Shown here: in pieces, positions 57,601-64,000 of the stretch
Layout of the letters: every line of letters begins with the position of its first letter
Numbering within the stretch: position 1 is the first letter of the stretch
NCBI RefSeq assembly: GCF_000699445.3
Contig: NC_067197.1
Coordinates: forward strand, 12,654,152 to 12,718,151
Reading direction: 5' to 3'
Source: Schistosoma haematobium
Lineage: Eukaryota > Platyhelminthes > Trematoda > Strigeidida > Schistosomatidae
DNA length: 64,000 nucleotides
Position numbers and translations under genes: made by a program
The notes under the pieces: generated by a model
What the model was told of the DNA's origin: nothing
What the model saw: only the letters and a program-made list of their open reading frames with translations
The model's database searches: none

Positions 57601-58127
57601 GCAAATTCCAATAGCTTCCTTATCTGCTTGCGGGAGAATTCACATTTCGGTCGAGATTCGCATACAGGACAAGTAAAATTATCTTCCTGCCCATCATGAA
57701 GAGTTGGTGAACGCATAGACTTTCTTGATGGACTATTAGGACCAGATGCTTCTTGAACACAATCAGAATGATATACACGGAAACAATCAAGACAGCGTAA
57801 AACTTCACCAGGTCTATGGCACTGGAAGCAATACCAATCATGTTTGCCTCTAGGATGCTGTTTTGAAAAGTCAGGAAGCTGGTAACGAACCATACCATTT
57901 TTACCGAACGGAGGCTCTATTTTTTCAATTAGTCCATCACCTTCAATTTCATCAAGGAGTAACCTTATTTGATCATCTTTTAGATCCAATGTTTTGCGAA
58001 GAATTTTGCTAATTTTGTCTGCTGGTACTGCTAGTCGGTGGGATTTAAGTACACCAAAAGCATCCCAAACTTGACGTACTTTTAAAGGATCGGCGTGTCG
58101 ATAGCTACTAAGTTTGGCGTAATCCAT
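39091..58127 (-). CDS. ZMYND11: ZMYND11/BS69-like chromatin reader (7 exons, 1216 aa)
   Basis: ZMYND11 is a nuclear histone-mark reader that binds methylated H3K36 nucleosomes through a bromodomain-PWWP module and recruits partners through its MYND finger. Seven exons join in frame: 58127-57129, 56550-56192, 55562-54986, 50874-50793, 44273-44164, 41209-40109 and 39513-39091. Domains in order are a winged-helix-like region (about 5-85), PHD (about 97-157), bromodomain (about 165-265), a CxxC-type linker and PWWP (about 271-380), a long Ser/Asn-rich linker with AT-hook-like motifs (about 380-1085), a coiled coil (about 1090-1175) and MYND (about 1177-1213). The chosen start aligns with the start of the animal family. 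At 1216 residues it is about twice the vertebrate length, all of the excess being linker. The last exon exists in a second copy at 35716-36138. Confidence 0.92.
40109..41209 (-). CDS. ZMYND11: ZMYND11-like exon 6: long Ser/Asn-rich linker (residues 710-1076)
   Basis: A 1101-base exon that opens with a third AT-hook-like motif, [12 protein letters not shown], followed by a basic patch ([10 protein letters not shown]) and more than 300 residues rich in Ser, Asn, Thr and acidic runs, with an Ala-rich block ([12 protein letters not shown]). It ends KQLHKGIQ at GTAAGC, phase 0. It is predicted disordered; function is not visible. Confidence 0.85.
41210..42979. other. ZMYND11-like intron 5, proximal part
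   Basis: Contains GC-richer, repeat-like sequence at about 42200-42750 (GGGTAGTGGGGGAAACCCCG, TGTGTTTGTGTAAG) without protein similarity. Probably another dispersed element of unknown type. Confidence 0.4.
42980..43125 (+). mobile_element. Sm-alpha-like SINE with classical hammerhead remnant
   Basis: A tRNA-like head (GAGTTGGATAACGCAATGACG; B-box GGGTTCGGGTCCCGG) is followed by CAGATGACGAGTCCCAAGCAA, GACAAAACGCGTATCCTGGATCC. This matches the arrangement of the known Sm-alpha hammerhead (core CUGAUGA, GAAA, stem I CCAG/CUGG) with several changes. ZMYND11-like intron 5. Confidence 0.7.
44164..44273 (-). CDS. ZMYND11: ZMYND11-like exon 5 (residues 673-709)
   Basis: An exon of 110 bases. It encodes [20 protein letters not shown] then [13 protein letters not shown], with no known domain. 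Acceptor TTTATAG, donor GTAAGTG; phases agree with exons 4 and 6. Confidence 0.75.
45569..45608. repeat. (TA)n microsatellite
   Basis: About 20 TA units. The flanks (ATTCATCCGCTTGCTCC left, AGAACGAGTGATAAACGAAG at 45781) resemble 48325-48380, so it belongs to a dispersed repeat. Confidence 0.9.
46552..46596 (+). repeat. (CACT)n microsatellite inside RTE endonuclease frame
   Basis: About eleven copies of a 4-base unit replace the short ACACTCAGGG sequence found in the full-length RTE at 21481-21490. The run reads as a repeated Thr-His-Ser-Leu in the plus frame. Confidence 0.95.
47285..47686 (+). pseudogene. RTE endonuclease-RT linker fragment
   Basis: Within the degraded RTE copy, this open stretch corresponds to the linker after the endonuclease ([39 protein letters not shown]). 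It ends in a stop just before the nested insertion. It is not an independent gene. Confidence 0.8.
47940..48159 (-). mobile_element. Hammerhead-bearing tRNA-like SINE with 12-bp TSD
   Basis: A 220-bp element flanked by a perfect 12-bp duplication CCTTTTTATTAA (47928-47939 and 48160-48171). On the minus strand it reads: 5' GGTTTTGTGGAG leader, a tRNA-like head with A-box-like TAGTGGTTAAGTGC and B-box GGGTTCGAGCCC, an intact hammerhead core, then a 3' part with CTAGCTTCAACTGACTCATG. TTTCACAG and CTGTGAAA near its ends are mutually inverted. Family: like the schistosome Sm-alpha SINE-like elements, but a different sequence. Confidence 0.85.
47996..48041 (-). ncRNA. Intact type I hammerhead ribozyme core
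   Basis: On the minus strand, stem I is GCACTG with CAGTGC, the core is CTGAGGA (fits CUGANGA), and stem II is GTCC/GGAC with a 7-base loop. GAAA follows, then a very short self-complementary stem III (ACGGCCGT) and the cleavage triplet GTC just before the stem I 3' strand. All conserved core positions are present. A minimal stem III usually means weak cleavage as a monomer and better cleavage as a dimer. Confidence 0.8.
48432..49103 (+). pseudogene. RTE reverse-transcriptase fragment
   Basis: This is the RT palm/fingers part of the degraded RTE copy, with [35 protein letters not shown] and [19 protein letters not shown]. Compared with the copy at 21027 a codon is lost in the KKGDLS region and the frame breaks near 48745 and 49104. 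The downstream catalytic region is in another frame (49146-49361). Confidence 0.82.
49991..50792. other. ZMYND11-like intron 4, distal part
   Basis: Nothing recognised between the RTE tail and exon 4. Confidence 0.5.
50793..50874 (-). CDS. ZMYND11: ZMYND11-like exon 4: AT-hook exon (residues 646-673)
   Basis: A small 82-base exon that encodes [17 protein letters not shown], a near-consensus AT-hook (core GRP flanked by basic residues). Acceptor TACTAG, donor GTAAGT, phase 1. Being an isolated small exon, it could be alternatively spliced. Confidence 0.8.
50875..51999. other. ZMYND11-like intron 3, proximal part
   Basis: AT-rich, no gene or repeat firmly recognised. A B-box-like GTTTCGATACCCCC at about 51465 is isolated. 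Confidence 0.45.
52549..53619 (+). pseudogene. APE endonuclease frame of second non-LTR lineage
   Basis: This frame encodes a Pro/Ser/Thr-rich N-terminal region (about 115 residues) and then the endonuclease up to LLTWRP, where the frame is lost. The active-site Asn, Glu and Asp-Phe-Asn motifs are present. The domain continues at 53588 in the neighbouring frame. Confidence 0.8.
53588..54146 (+). pseudogene. Endonuclease end and linker of second non-LTR lineage
   Basis: Begins [20 protein letters not shown], contains [18 protein letters not shown], then a basic helical linker ([20 protein letters not shown]). It ends at a stop after [10 protein letters not shown], next to the frame of the RT start. 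Confidence 0.78.
54124..54612 (+). pseudogene. RT start of second non-LTR lineage
   Basis: [20 protein letters not shown], then [20 protein letters not shown] and [20 protein letters not shown]. Conserved RT fingers motifs only; the catalytic domain is absent. The sequence that replaces it ends in GTAAGTAAGTAG. Confidence 0.8.
54986..55562 (-). CDS. ZMYND11: ZMYND11-like exon 3: linker with AT-hook (residues 453-645)
   Basis: A low-complexity linker exon of 577 bases. It includes a Thr/Ser/His-rich start, an Ala-rich helix ([18 protein letters not shown]), an AT-hook-like basic patch ([17 protein letters not shown]) and a long Ser run. It ends NNWCSN at GTGAGT, phase 0. No domain other than the AT-hook-like motif is recognisable. 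Confidence 0.82.
56192..56550 (-). CDS. ZMYND11: ZMYND11-like exon 2: PWWP end and acidic linker (residues 334-453)
   Basis: The exon begins [13 protein letters not shown], the second half of the PWWP fold, and continues with a charged segment ([19 protein letters not shown]) and a basic Ser-rich tail. Acceptor CTAG and donor GTAATC; it ends in phase 2. Confidence 0.88.
57129..58127 (-). CDS. ZMYND11: ZMYND11-like exon 1: winged helix, PHD, bromodomain, PWWP start (residues 1-333)
   Basis: The exon itself extends to an acceptor (TTTTAG) at 58148-58149; coding most likely starts at the ATG at 58127-58125. An in-frame stretch upstream to 58147 leaves a longer N-terminus possible. PHD cysteines and histidine are visible in [20 protein letters not shown] and CPVC. 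The bromodomain shows [13 protein letters not shown] and [16 protein letters not shown] begins with HELIWAR, and FYWPAKV follows only after about 14 extra residues that the family lacks. The donor is GTAAGT, phase 0. Confidence 0.92.
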
Positions 58128-58149
58128 ACTTGAGATCAATTCATACTCT

Positions 58150-59049
58150 AAAACAAAATGGAAACAAATGAAGTCCCAGAAACATATCCTATATGCCGTT
58201 AAACCACTACAGTGGGTAAGTTATAGGCATAAGTTACCTTTAATAAAACGAAGGATATAGTATAAGTGTGATTCGGTTCAATGAGTTACACCATTTCAAA
58301 ACAATGAGGTGAAGTCCATAAAGAGAGTAGCAAGAGTCGAGATAGGTGTCACTGATAGCAAGACTGGTAATATGGTTCCAGGAATAAAATAATAGCATAA
58401 TAAGTATCAGTTAGTAGTGAAACGCAAGATCTAAGGGAAGAGTTTGGTCGCTGGTAAATATTTTTCAGCTTACTCATACACTAGGCAGAAATGGCCGTCG
58501 AAATAGACGGTTATTGAGGCTGACGAACATTCACAGTCATATCAAACAGTTCTCCATATTTCGGCGGATTAGGCACTCGACCTTTGGACTAAATTAAGCA
58601 ATGTCAATTAAGTGTTTCGCCATGTGCAAGCAATTTCATGATGATACGGCCAAATATTAGTCAGCAAAATTCCTCCTACTTTTAAGGACTATATTAAAAA
58701 CATGACAGTCAGGTGTAAGTTATAAGATTACCAACAAGACTGGATCTAATTAGATTTAAAGCCATTAACAATTAGCAATTAATAAAACGAATCTAATAAT
58801 TGGTAAGTGGAAAAGTCCGATGCACCATCAATAAGGAAACCATAAGTTTTAGTTTTTCAGAAATGGTTAAGATGTAAAGTTGCAAAACAGGCGGAACATG
58901 ATTATCATTAATCACACCATATTTCGCAAACTGGTTTATGATAAAATCATGAATGTAGCAGTCACATTTTCACCCTTCACTGAATGTTAGAACACACTTA
59001 TCGCAAGCCAACAATGGTTGTTTCTCGACATCAGAATCAACTTCGATTA
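58150..59049. other. Upstream of ZMYND11-like coding start
   Basis: A splice acceptor at 58148-58149 implies a non-coding or short coding first exon further right. I cannot place it. Confidence 0.5.
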
Positions 59050-59480
59050 GTTGGATAGAACTGTGCTCTGGGATTGTCTGTTAAAGGGTGTTTGCGAAGT
59101 TTGCTATCATCTTAAAGATTCTGTACACCAACACCTCGGGTAGAGTAAGAACACAAAACATTTCCCTGTTTCATTCTGGAAGCGCAGTTAGACAAAGTTG
59201 TTTAATCAAACCACAACTAACTCGAGTTCGCCGTCGACGACATTTTGGAAAGCCAGATGAGAATATGCCAATATCAGCTAACTTTGGCACCTGCGTGATA
59301 ATTTGGATGTAAAGGGTTGGACCTAAAATGTGTCGATGAGAACAGTTTTGTTTCATGCTTGTGAGATATGACCTCTTTGAGTTGAAGTGTTAAACAACTC
59401 TGTGTTTGATCGTCGTTTTCTCTAAAGGGTTGTAGACATTCAGCGACAACTAACAATGAGGAGGTCCGGTCATGTGTTCG
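59050..59480 (+). mobile_element. Degenerate reverse-transcriptase fossil
   Basis: YTNTSGRVRTQN and SGSAVRQSCLIKP resemble an RT segment ending in the GVRQGCP.SPFLFNF motif. About 200 bases later RSGHVFVRRQ resembles a C-terminal 'LGHVLR' motif. Highly decayed, intergenic upstream of the ZMYND11-like gene. Confidence 0.5.
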
Positions 59481-61017
59481 TGCGACGACAATAGGTCAGT
59501 TAGTGACATTACACTGGGACACGCTGTCGTGATTAGAACACGTTACGAACGTCACCGAAGTGGCTTCTACACTTAGCACTACACAACGAGGCTAGGTGGA
59601 GTAGTCAGTTCATAATAAGCCACCATGGTCGACGTCATCAATCCAGTTACATAAGCAATTTAACATGTGGACATGCTGCATCGTTGTACACCATGTATCG
59701 CTCGGGATTATATTAATTAATTAGGAATCGACTATATCTACTAAACATTAAAACCTCAACAAAAAAAAGAAATGTTATGGTGTTTTGATATTCAAGACTT
59801 AGTTCATCTATTTATATTGATATGGAGAATCGAGCAACGTCAATAATTTCCATAGACAAAAGTGTGACTTACAATCGGTAATGGAATATGTTCTTGATGA
59901 GTTACACAAAACTTAATGCTGGTTAGGATTACATCATGTGGTGCAGACATCCCGGTTGGTGTTAAGTAAAAACTAAGGGACATTTGCAGTGAAGCAGACA
60001 GTTTATTTTAACCACTCAGATGATCTTGGATGCAATATGATTTTGAGATCCTAACCTCATAACTATTATCAGCTCTTGAAGGCTAGTCATCTCCGAGGCC
60101 ATTACGAAAATGTTTCAAAACCATGACCAAAGGGTGAGATCTTATTGTCAACAGGCAGCGCAATACACCCAAAGCGATACTATCCCTGTGGGTAAACACT
60201 TTCAAATACTTGGTCAGCTGATTTCCTGTGCTTGTCAGTAAAGACTGATACACGCTCGAAACTGACTGAACACCAAAGTAACATCTGAAGTCAGTAAAAC
60301 CAGACTTCATTGGATAATACCAAACGTGTCATACTACAAGTTGTAGTGTTTCACTCAAAAACGTACTGTCTAGACTATTTAAGTCAATAAAACACGAAAT
60401 TAAATATAAATAAACATATGGATAGATAAAAATCTTGGTATGACAAAGAGAAACTGCAAAAACTAAGCTTGGTCTAACATGGACTACATGCTGTCAGACG
60501 GTTTAGAAATTTATTTTTTTGAATAAAACAGAAAATGAGATATGCAGCCAACTTACATTAACGCAGGAGCTGCCATTTAAAGACAGTAAACTTAAACAAA
60601 AAACATAAAGTTTGTAAAATAATTAATGGACTGTGATTAAAATAAACAATTTTGCATTTTTTATGTAATATTTGTCGAAGATTCACAATGTAGTGATACA
60701 GCAGCGCCTATTACAAACAAGTCGACCCATTTGGAAATTCAGGAAGGTTTTGTAAGTCGTTGCTATTAATTTCATACCAATTTTAGTCTCTTCAGTTTAC
60801 TATAAACATGATACTTGGTCATCAGGCCGTGAAATTTAGATATTTTGCTTTCTTAAAGTGCTTATGTTTATTAACGTCCTGTTTGCTAATGTGATTATCA
60901 AACCGTTCCACTTTGTCCATAGTAGTTCAAATGGTTTTTGACGGAATAGAAAAAACTTTCGCTTAACAGGCTTCCGTGTCTAGTAGCAGGGGATCACCTA
61001 ATCCTCCGGGAAGGAAC
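59481..61017. other. Intergenic, nothing firm
   Basis: AT-rich. The minus frame 60083-60310 resembles no known protein. Confidence 0.5.
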
Positions 61018-61248
61018 CTAGGTATTCTTGTTGTCACGAGCGGCATTGCCAGACAACTCAAGAACTACAGCCGCCAGGTACTCGAGGACAGCTGCCAAAT
61101 AAACAGGGGCACCAGCCCCGACACGCTCTGCGTAGTTACCCTTGCGAAGGAGGCGATGGACATGACCAACTGGGAACTGCAGACCAGCACGGGCTAATCG
61201 TGTTTTCGCCTTAGCACGAGATTTTCCACCTTTACCGCGTCCGCACAT
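61018..61248 (-). pseudogene. Truncated histone H2A gene (76 codons)
   Basis: The minus-strand frame opens [17 protein letters not shown] and runs through the H2A histone fold ([41 protein letters not shown]). A TAG then stops it where the family continues with (K)RIIPRHLQLAIRNDEEL, and no such sequence follows in any frame. About 40% of the protein is therefore missing, including alpha-3, the docking domain and the tail. Changes at conserved sites (Arg to His in FPVGRVHR, Glu to Val in LAAE.LEL) also point to a non-functional copy. Histone genes usually lack introns, so a downstream exon is unlikely. Confidence 0.85.
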
Positions 61249-61756
61249 TATCCGTCAGAGCCGAGGAACGTGGAAAATAAAAGAGGAAAAAGAATTTGGG
61301 AAATTATAGTATGATGCTGTCCTTGGTCCTTAAGAATAGGTAAACTTGAATCTTAAAGAATTCCTCGGAAATCTCTTAGACTAGATCGGCCGGCAGCGAG
61401 TTCCAGCATGGTGCTCTGAGAAGATGCGCTTTCTGAAGGGGAAGTATAGTCCTAACGTGATTTGCATTTATCAGACTTTTGCTGTGTTCTTACCCAACAA
61501 AAGTACCATTTCCGTTCTAAAGAATCTATCCTGAGCTATGCGTTCGGTAGATTACTTTTTTTGAGTTTCACCATATTTAATAGTTAACTGTGGTTTTGCC
61601 TCAGATTACTATTCGGTTTTTTTTCACGTTAAGACTAATTCAGTTTATCTCGCTCGTTTTTATCCATTTTTGTCCGTTTTCAGTGTGCCTTTTAGTGTAT
61701 TTTTACGGTCTTAGGCTTTTGCAAGCATCTATAACATAGTTTGCTTCAACATAGTC

Positions 61757-62218
61757 ATGAAAAACTCACGCAAACGTCCTGGATGCCGTTTTGCTGTTAC
61801 AACTGGCATGCAGTGCGACAACTGCAAAGGTTGGTTCCACGAAGCGTGCACAGATCTGACGGCAACTGCTTACAATAGACTCAGCAAGTCGGACCAAAAG
61901 TGGGTATGTGTCACGTGCAGCACGGACGCTGTAGTCTTGCTGAGTAACATCATCGTCCTACTGACAGGTCTGCGGAACAAGTTGTCAGCAAACTTGGATA
62001 ACGACAGTAAAAAGACGGGCAAACAAACAAGAGCGCGCAATGAACACAAGATTAGGGATGTCGACAGGTATACCATCGATGGAGCATCCATTAGCACTAA
62101 TGATGACGTGTTGAAGCTCAGCACCATCATTACGTCGACGGTATTAGACTCCCTAAGTAAACTCGGGTCTCCCAGCTCAGGGTCCCTGAACACAACGGTG
62201 GTTCTCAAAACCCTGTAG
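61757..62218 (+). pseudogene. CR1-like ORF1 start with PHD-like finger
   Basis: The Cys/His pattern is CDNCKGWFHEACTDLTA then WVCVTC, a truncated PHD/esterase-associated finger usual for CR1 ORF1 proteins, which bind nucleic acid or chromatin. The remainder is polar and ends in a stop. ORF1 continues in another frame at 62257-62607. Confidence 0.75.
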
Positions 62219-62256
62219 GTGATTCGACCCACGTTAGCAGAGCCCAAAAGAACCAG

Positions 62257-62607
62257 GTGTCACCGCCTAAGCTGAGCATCCCAAGTGTTGTTGTACGGAA
62301 AACAACTGGTGATTTGGTCGCACAGTCTACCCCCAAGAATGTTCATCCGGTCATCAAAGAGCCCAAGACTCAAAAACGTGCCTTGACCTCCAAACAACAA
62401 GGTATTAAACCTGAACCCATCGGGAAACCTGGTAAATCAACAACAGTTCGTGACGATTCTCTCATAATCATGAACCTCATTGACAATCCTGACCCTCCTC
62501 TCAGTCTGCAGGACAAAAATGATAGGACGCTCTGGGGTGAATTGAACAAGAAGCTCAAACTTCCTAGAATAGAGCCTTTGACGGTCACCCGAGGCTCCTT
62601 CGAGTAA
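62257..62607 (+). pseudogene. CR1-like ORF1 middle segment
   Basis: A basic, Pro/Ser-rich stretch (KEPKTQKRALTSKQQG) leading to DNPDPPLSLQDKNDRTLW, with no catalytic motif. It continues ORF1 after a frameshift, and further ORF1 sequence follows at 62774-63019. Confidence 0.6.
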
Positions 62608-62978
62608 CACTTAAGAATGCTACCGACGTAGAGGACGTCTTGCTAGCCAGTCACTTGCTGAAATCCGATGGGAACGTAAGAATATTGCCCGACATACCGT
62701 ACTCTGAGCGCAATATCATACGGAACACCCTAAAGAATCTCGCGAGAAGTTTTTCCGCGGAAGAAACATAATTGTGCAAGGTATACCGGAAAATACGGAC
62801 CCTAATCAATCAAACTCTGACATGGAATGGAAATTCATCAGACAGTCCTTGAGACTCAAACACATGCTGACTCAGCATGTGACGAGACTAGCCAAGAAGG
62901 ATGGTGATCCTAGACCCCGTCTAATGAAGATAACCTTCTCATCCTCCCACATGGCGGCTGCAACTCTGGAAGCATTTC

Positions 62979-63992
62979 GTGCAAACAGACGTCGATTGCC
63001 ACCTGGAAAGGCCATATGAAGCTAGGAGCAAACACAAAGGCAAGATGAAGCTGATCATTCCACTTGTGGACTGTCTAGATGATAAAAAACGTGTAAAGGA
63101 CAGGGCCTACCACCTCGGCAAACCTCATATAGGTGGGCTACCTGTCCATTCACGTAAGGCTCATACAGACAAACAGGACGAAGCTCACGCGTTCCAAATT
63201 GAAAGCATAAACTTCTTATATATGAACACCGCGAGTCTACCAAACAAATTGGATGAATTACGTGAACTTAGCGACGCCAATAAGGCCCATCTGATAGGAA
63301 TATCTGAAACCTGGATATCTTCTCAGTTCTCGGACCAAGAGTTAGCATTACCTGGGATGTCTTTGTTCCGCAACGACAGAAAATTAGGAATTGGGGGCGG
63401 AGTAGCCGTATACATACGTCCTTGCTTGGAGGTGCACCAAGTTCATAACCTCGAGTTTAACAATTTTGAGGAATCCATATGGTGCTCTGTAAGATTGTCT
63501 AGTACTTCGAGGTGTCTAGTCAGAGTCATTTACAGGAAGCCAACTGCCGACATCGAGTACGATAGTCGTATGCTGGAAGGGCTATCCCGCTCTACTCGTC
63601 TCGGTTTTACACACATCCTGATTCTAGGGGACTTTAATCTCCCTAGAGTCAACTTCGCGGATCACACGCATACTGGAGGCGATAACTCAATTGAAGCTCG
63701 GTTCTTCAACCTCATCGATGACTTGGGATTATATGAAAATGTGAGGTCGGCAACTCGTTGGAGAAACAGTCAGACACCATCGCGCTTAGACTGTGTATTC
63801 ACAAACGAAGAATCCCTAGTTGACAACCCCTCAATCCTGGAGACACATTACTCTCAAACATTTCAACCGGCTGACATCAACTTTACTGATGACAGTTTCA
63901 TCTGCAATGTCGGTAGGTTGAAATGTCTGAGAGTAATGTTCAGCCAGAAGGTTAGCGGCGTCGCCTCAAGATTGTTAAACTCGAGGTTATGA
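62979..63992 (+). pseudogene. CR1-like ORF2 endonuclease domain
   Basis: The APE endonuclease shows YMNTASLPNKLDELREL, LIGISETWISSQ, GGGVAVYIRP, VIYRKP, ILGDFNLPRVN and SRLDCVFTNE. The expected SDH motif near the end (after LETHYSQ) is replaced by rearranged sequence containing an inverted repeat, then a stop. The RT domain is not reached. Confidence 0.8.
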
Positions 63993-64000
63993 ACTTGGTG

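Larger units (their letters stand above)
61500..64000 (+). mobile_element. CR1-like non-LTR retrotransposon, 5' part, continues off window
   Basis: ORF1 with a PHD-like zinc finger is followed by an APE endonuclease frame, the layout of schistosome CR1-clade elements such as SR1. Four successive frames (61757-62218, 62257-62607, 62774-63019, 62979-63992) show at least three frameshifts, so the copy is inactive. The 5' boundary is not determined. Confidence 0.8.

Noticed and set aside
60976..61197. Plus-strand frame over the H2A region
   Set aside because: It is the antisense of the truncated H2A gene.

Overview
The window is AT-rich, intron-rich eukaryotic DNA that I attribute to a schistosome (blood fluke, genus Schistosoma). 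The reasons are a long-intron gene structure, RTE-type and CR1-type non-LTR retrotransposons of the kinds known from schistosomes, and many short tRNA-headed elements that carry hammerhead-ribozyme cores, like the schistosome Sm-alpha family. I cannot fix the species from sequence alone.

Two protein genes can be reconstructed exon by exon, both on the minus strand. The left one (34698 down to 2448, continuing off the left edge) is the COG2 subunit of the conserved oligomeric Golgi complex. Eleven exons join in frame to give the first 565 residues. The right one (58127 down to 39091) is a ZMYND11/BS69-type chromatin reader: winged helix, PHD, bromodomain, PWWP, a very long low-complexity linker with three AT-hook-like motifs, coiled coil and C-terminal MYND. 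Seven exons join in frame to 1216 residues. Its terminal exon is present twice (39091-39513 and 35716-36138) in a tandem duplication, and an RTE retrotransposon sits inside one unit.

Most of the remaining DNA is introns filled with mobile elements. An RTE/SR2-like element is present as one full-length copy with an 11-bp target-site duplication (21027-24240), two 5'-truncated copies (about 17021-17972 and 36433-38364), one degraded copy with nested insertions (46123-49990), a short antisense fragment and a 48-bp 3' remnant. A second APE-type non-LTR lineage lies at about 52000-54600, with relatives at 2806-3040, 5680-5790 and 29150-30560. A Penelope-like GIY-YIG-region fossil lies near 10430-10712. 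A CR1-like element with a PHD-like ORF1 and an endonuclease domain runs from about 61500 to the right edge, next to a truncated histone H2A gene on the minus strand.

A further layer is a dispersed family of short hammerhead elements (about nine copies plus two Sm-alpha-like ones). One copy (47940-48159) has a complete hammerhead core and a 12-bp target-site duplication. Another (30225-30406) carries its ribozyme between perfect 46-nt inverted arms. Stretches not listed are intronic or intergenic DNA in which I see nothing beyond AT-rich sequence and microsatellites.
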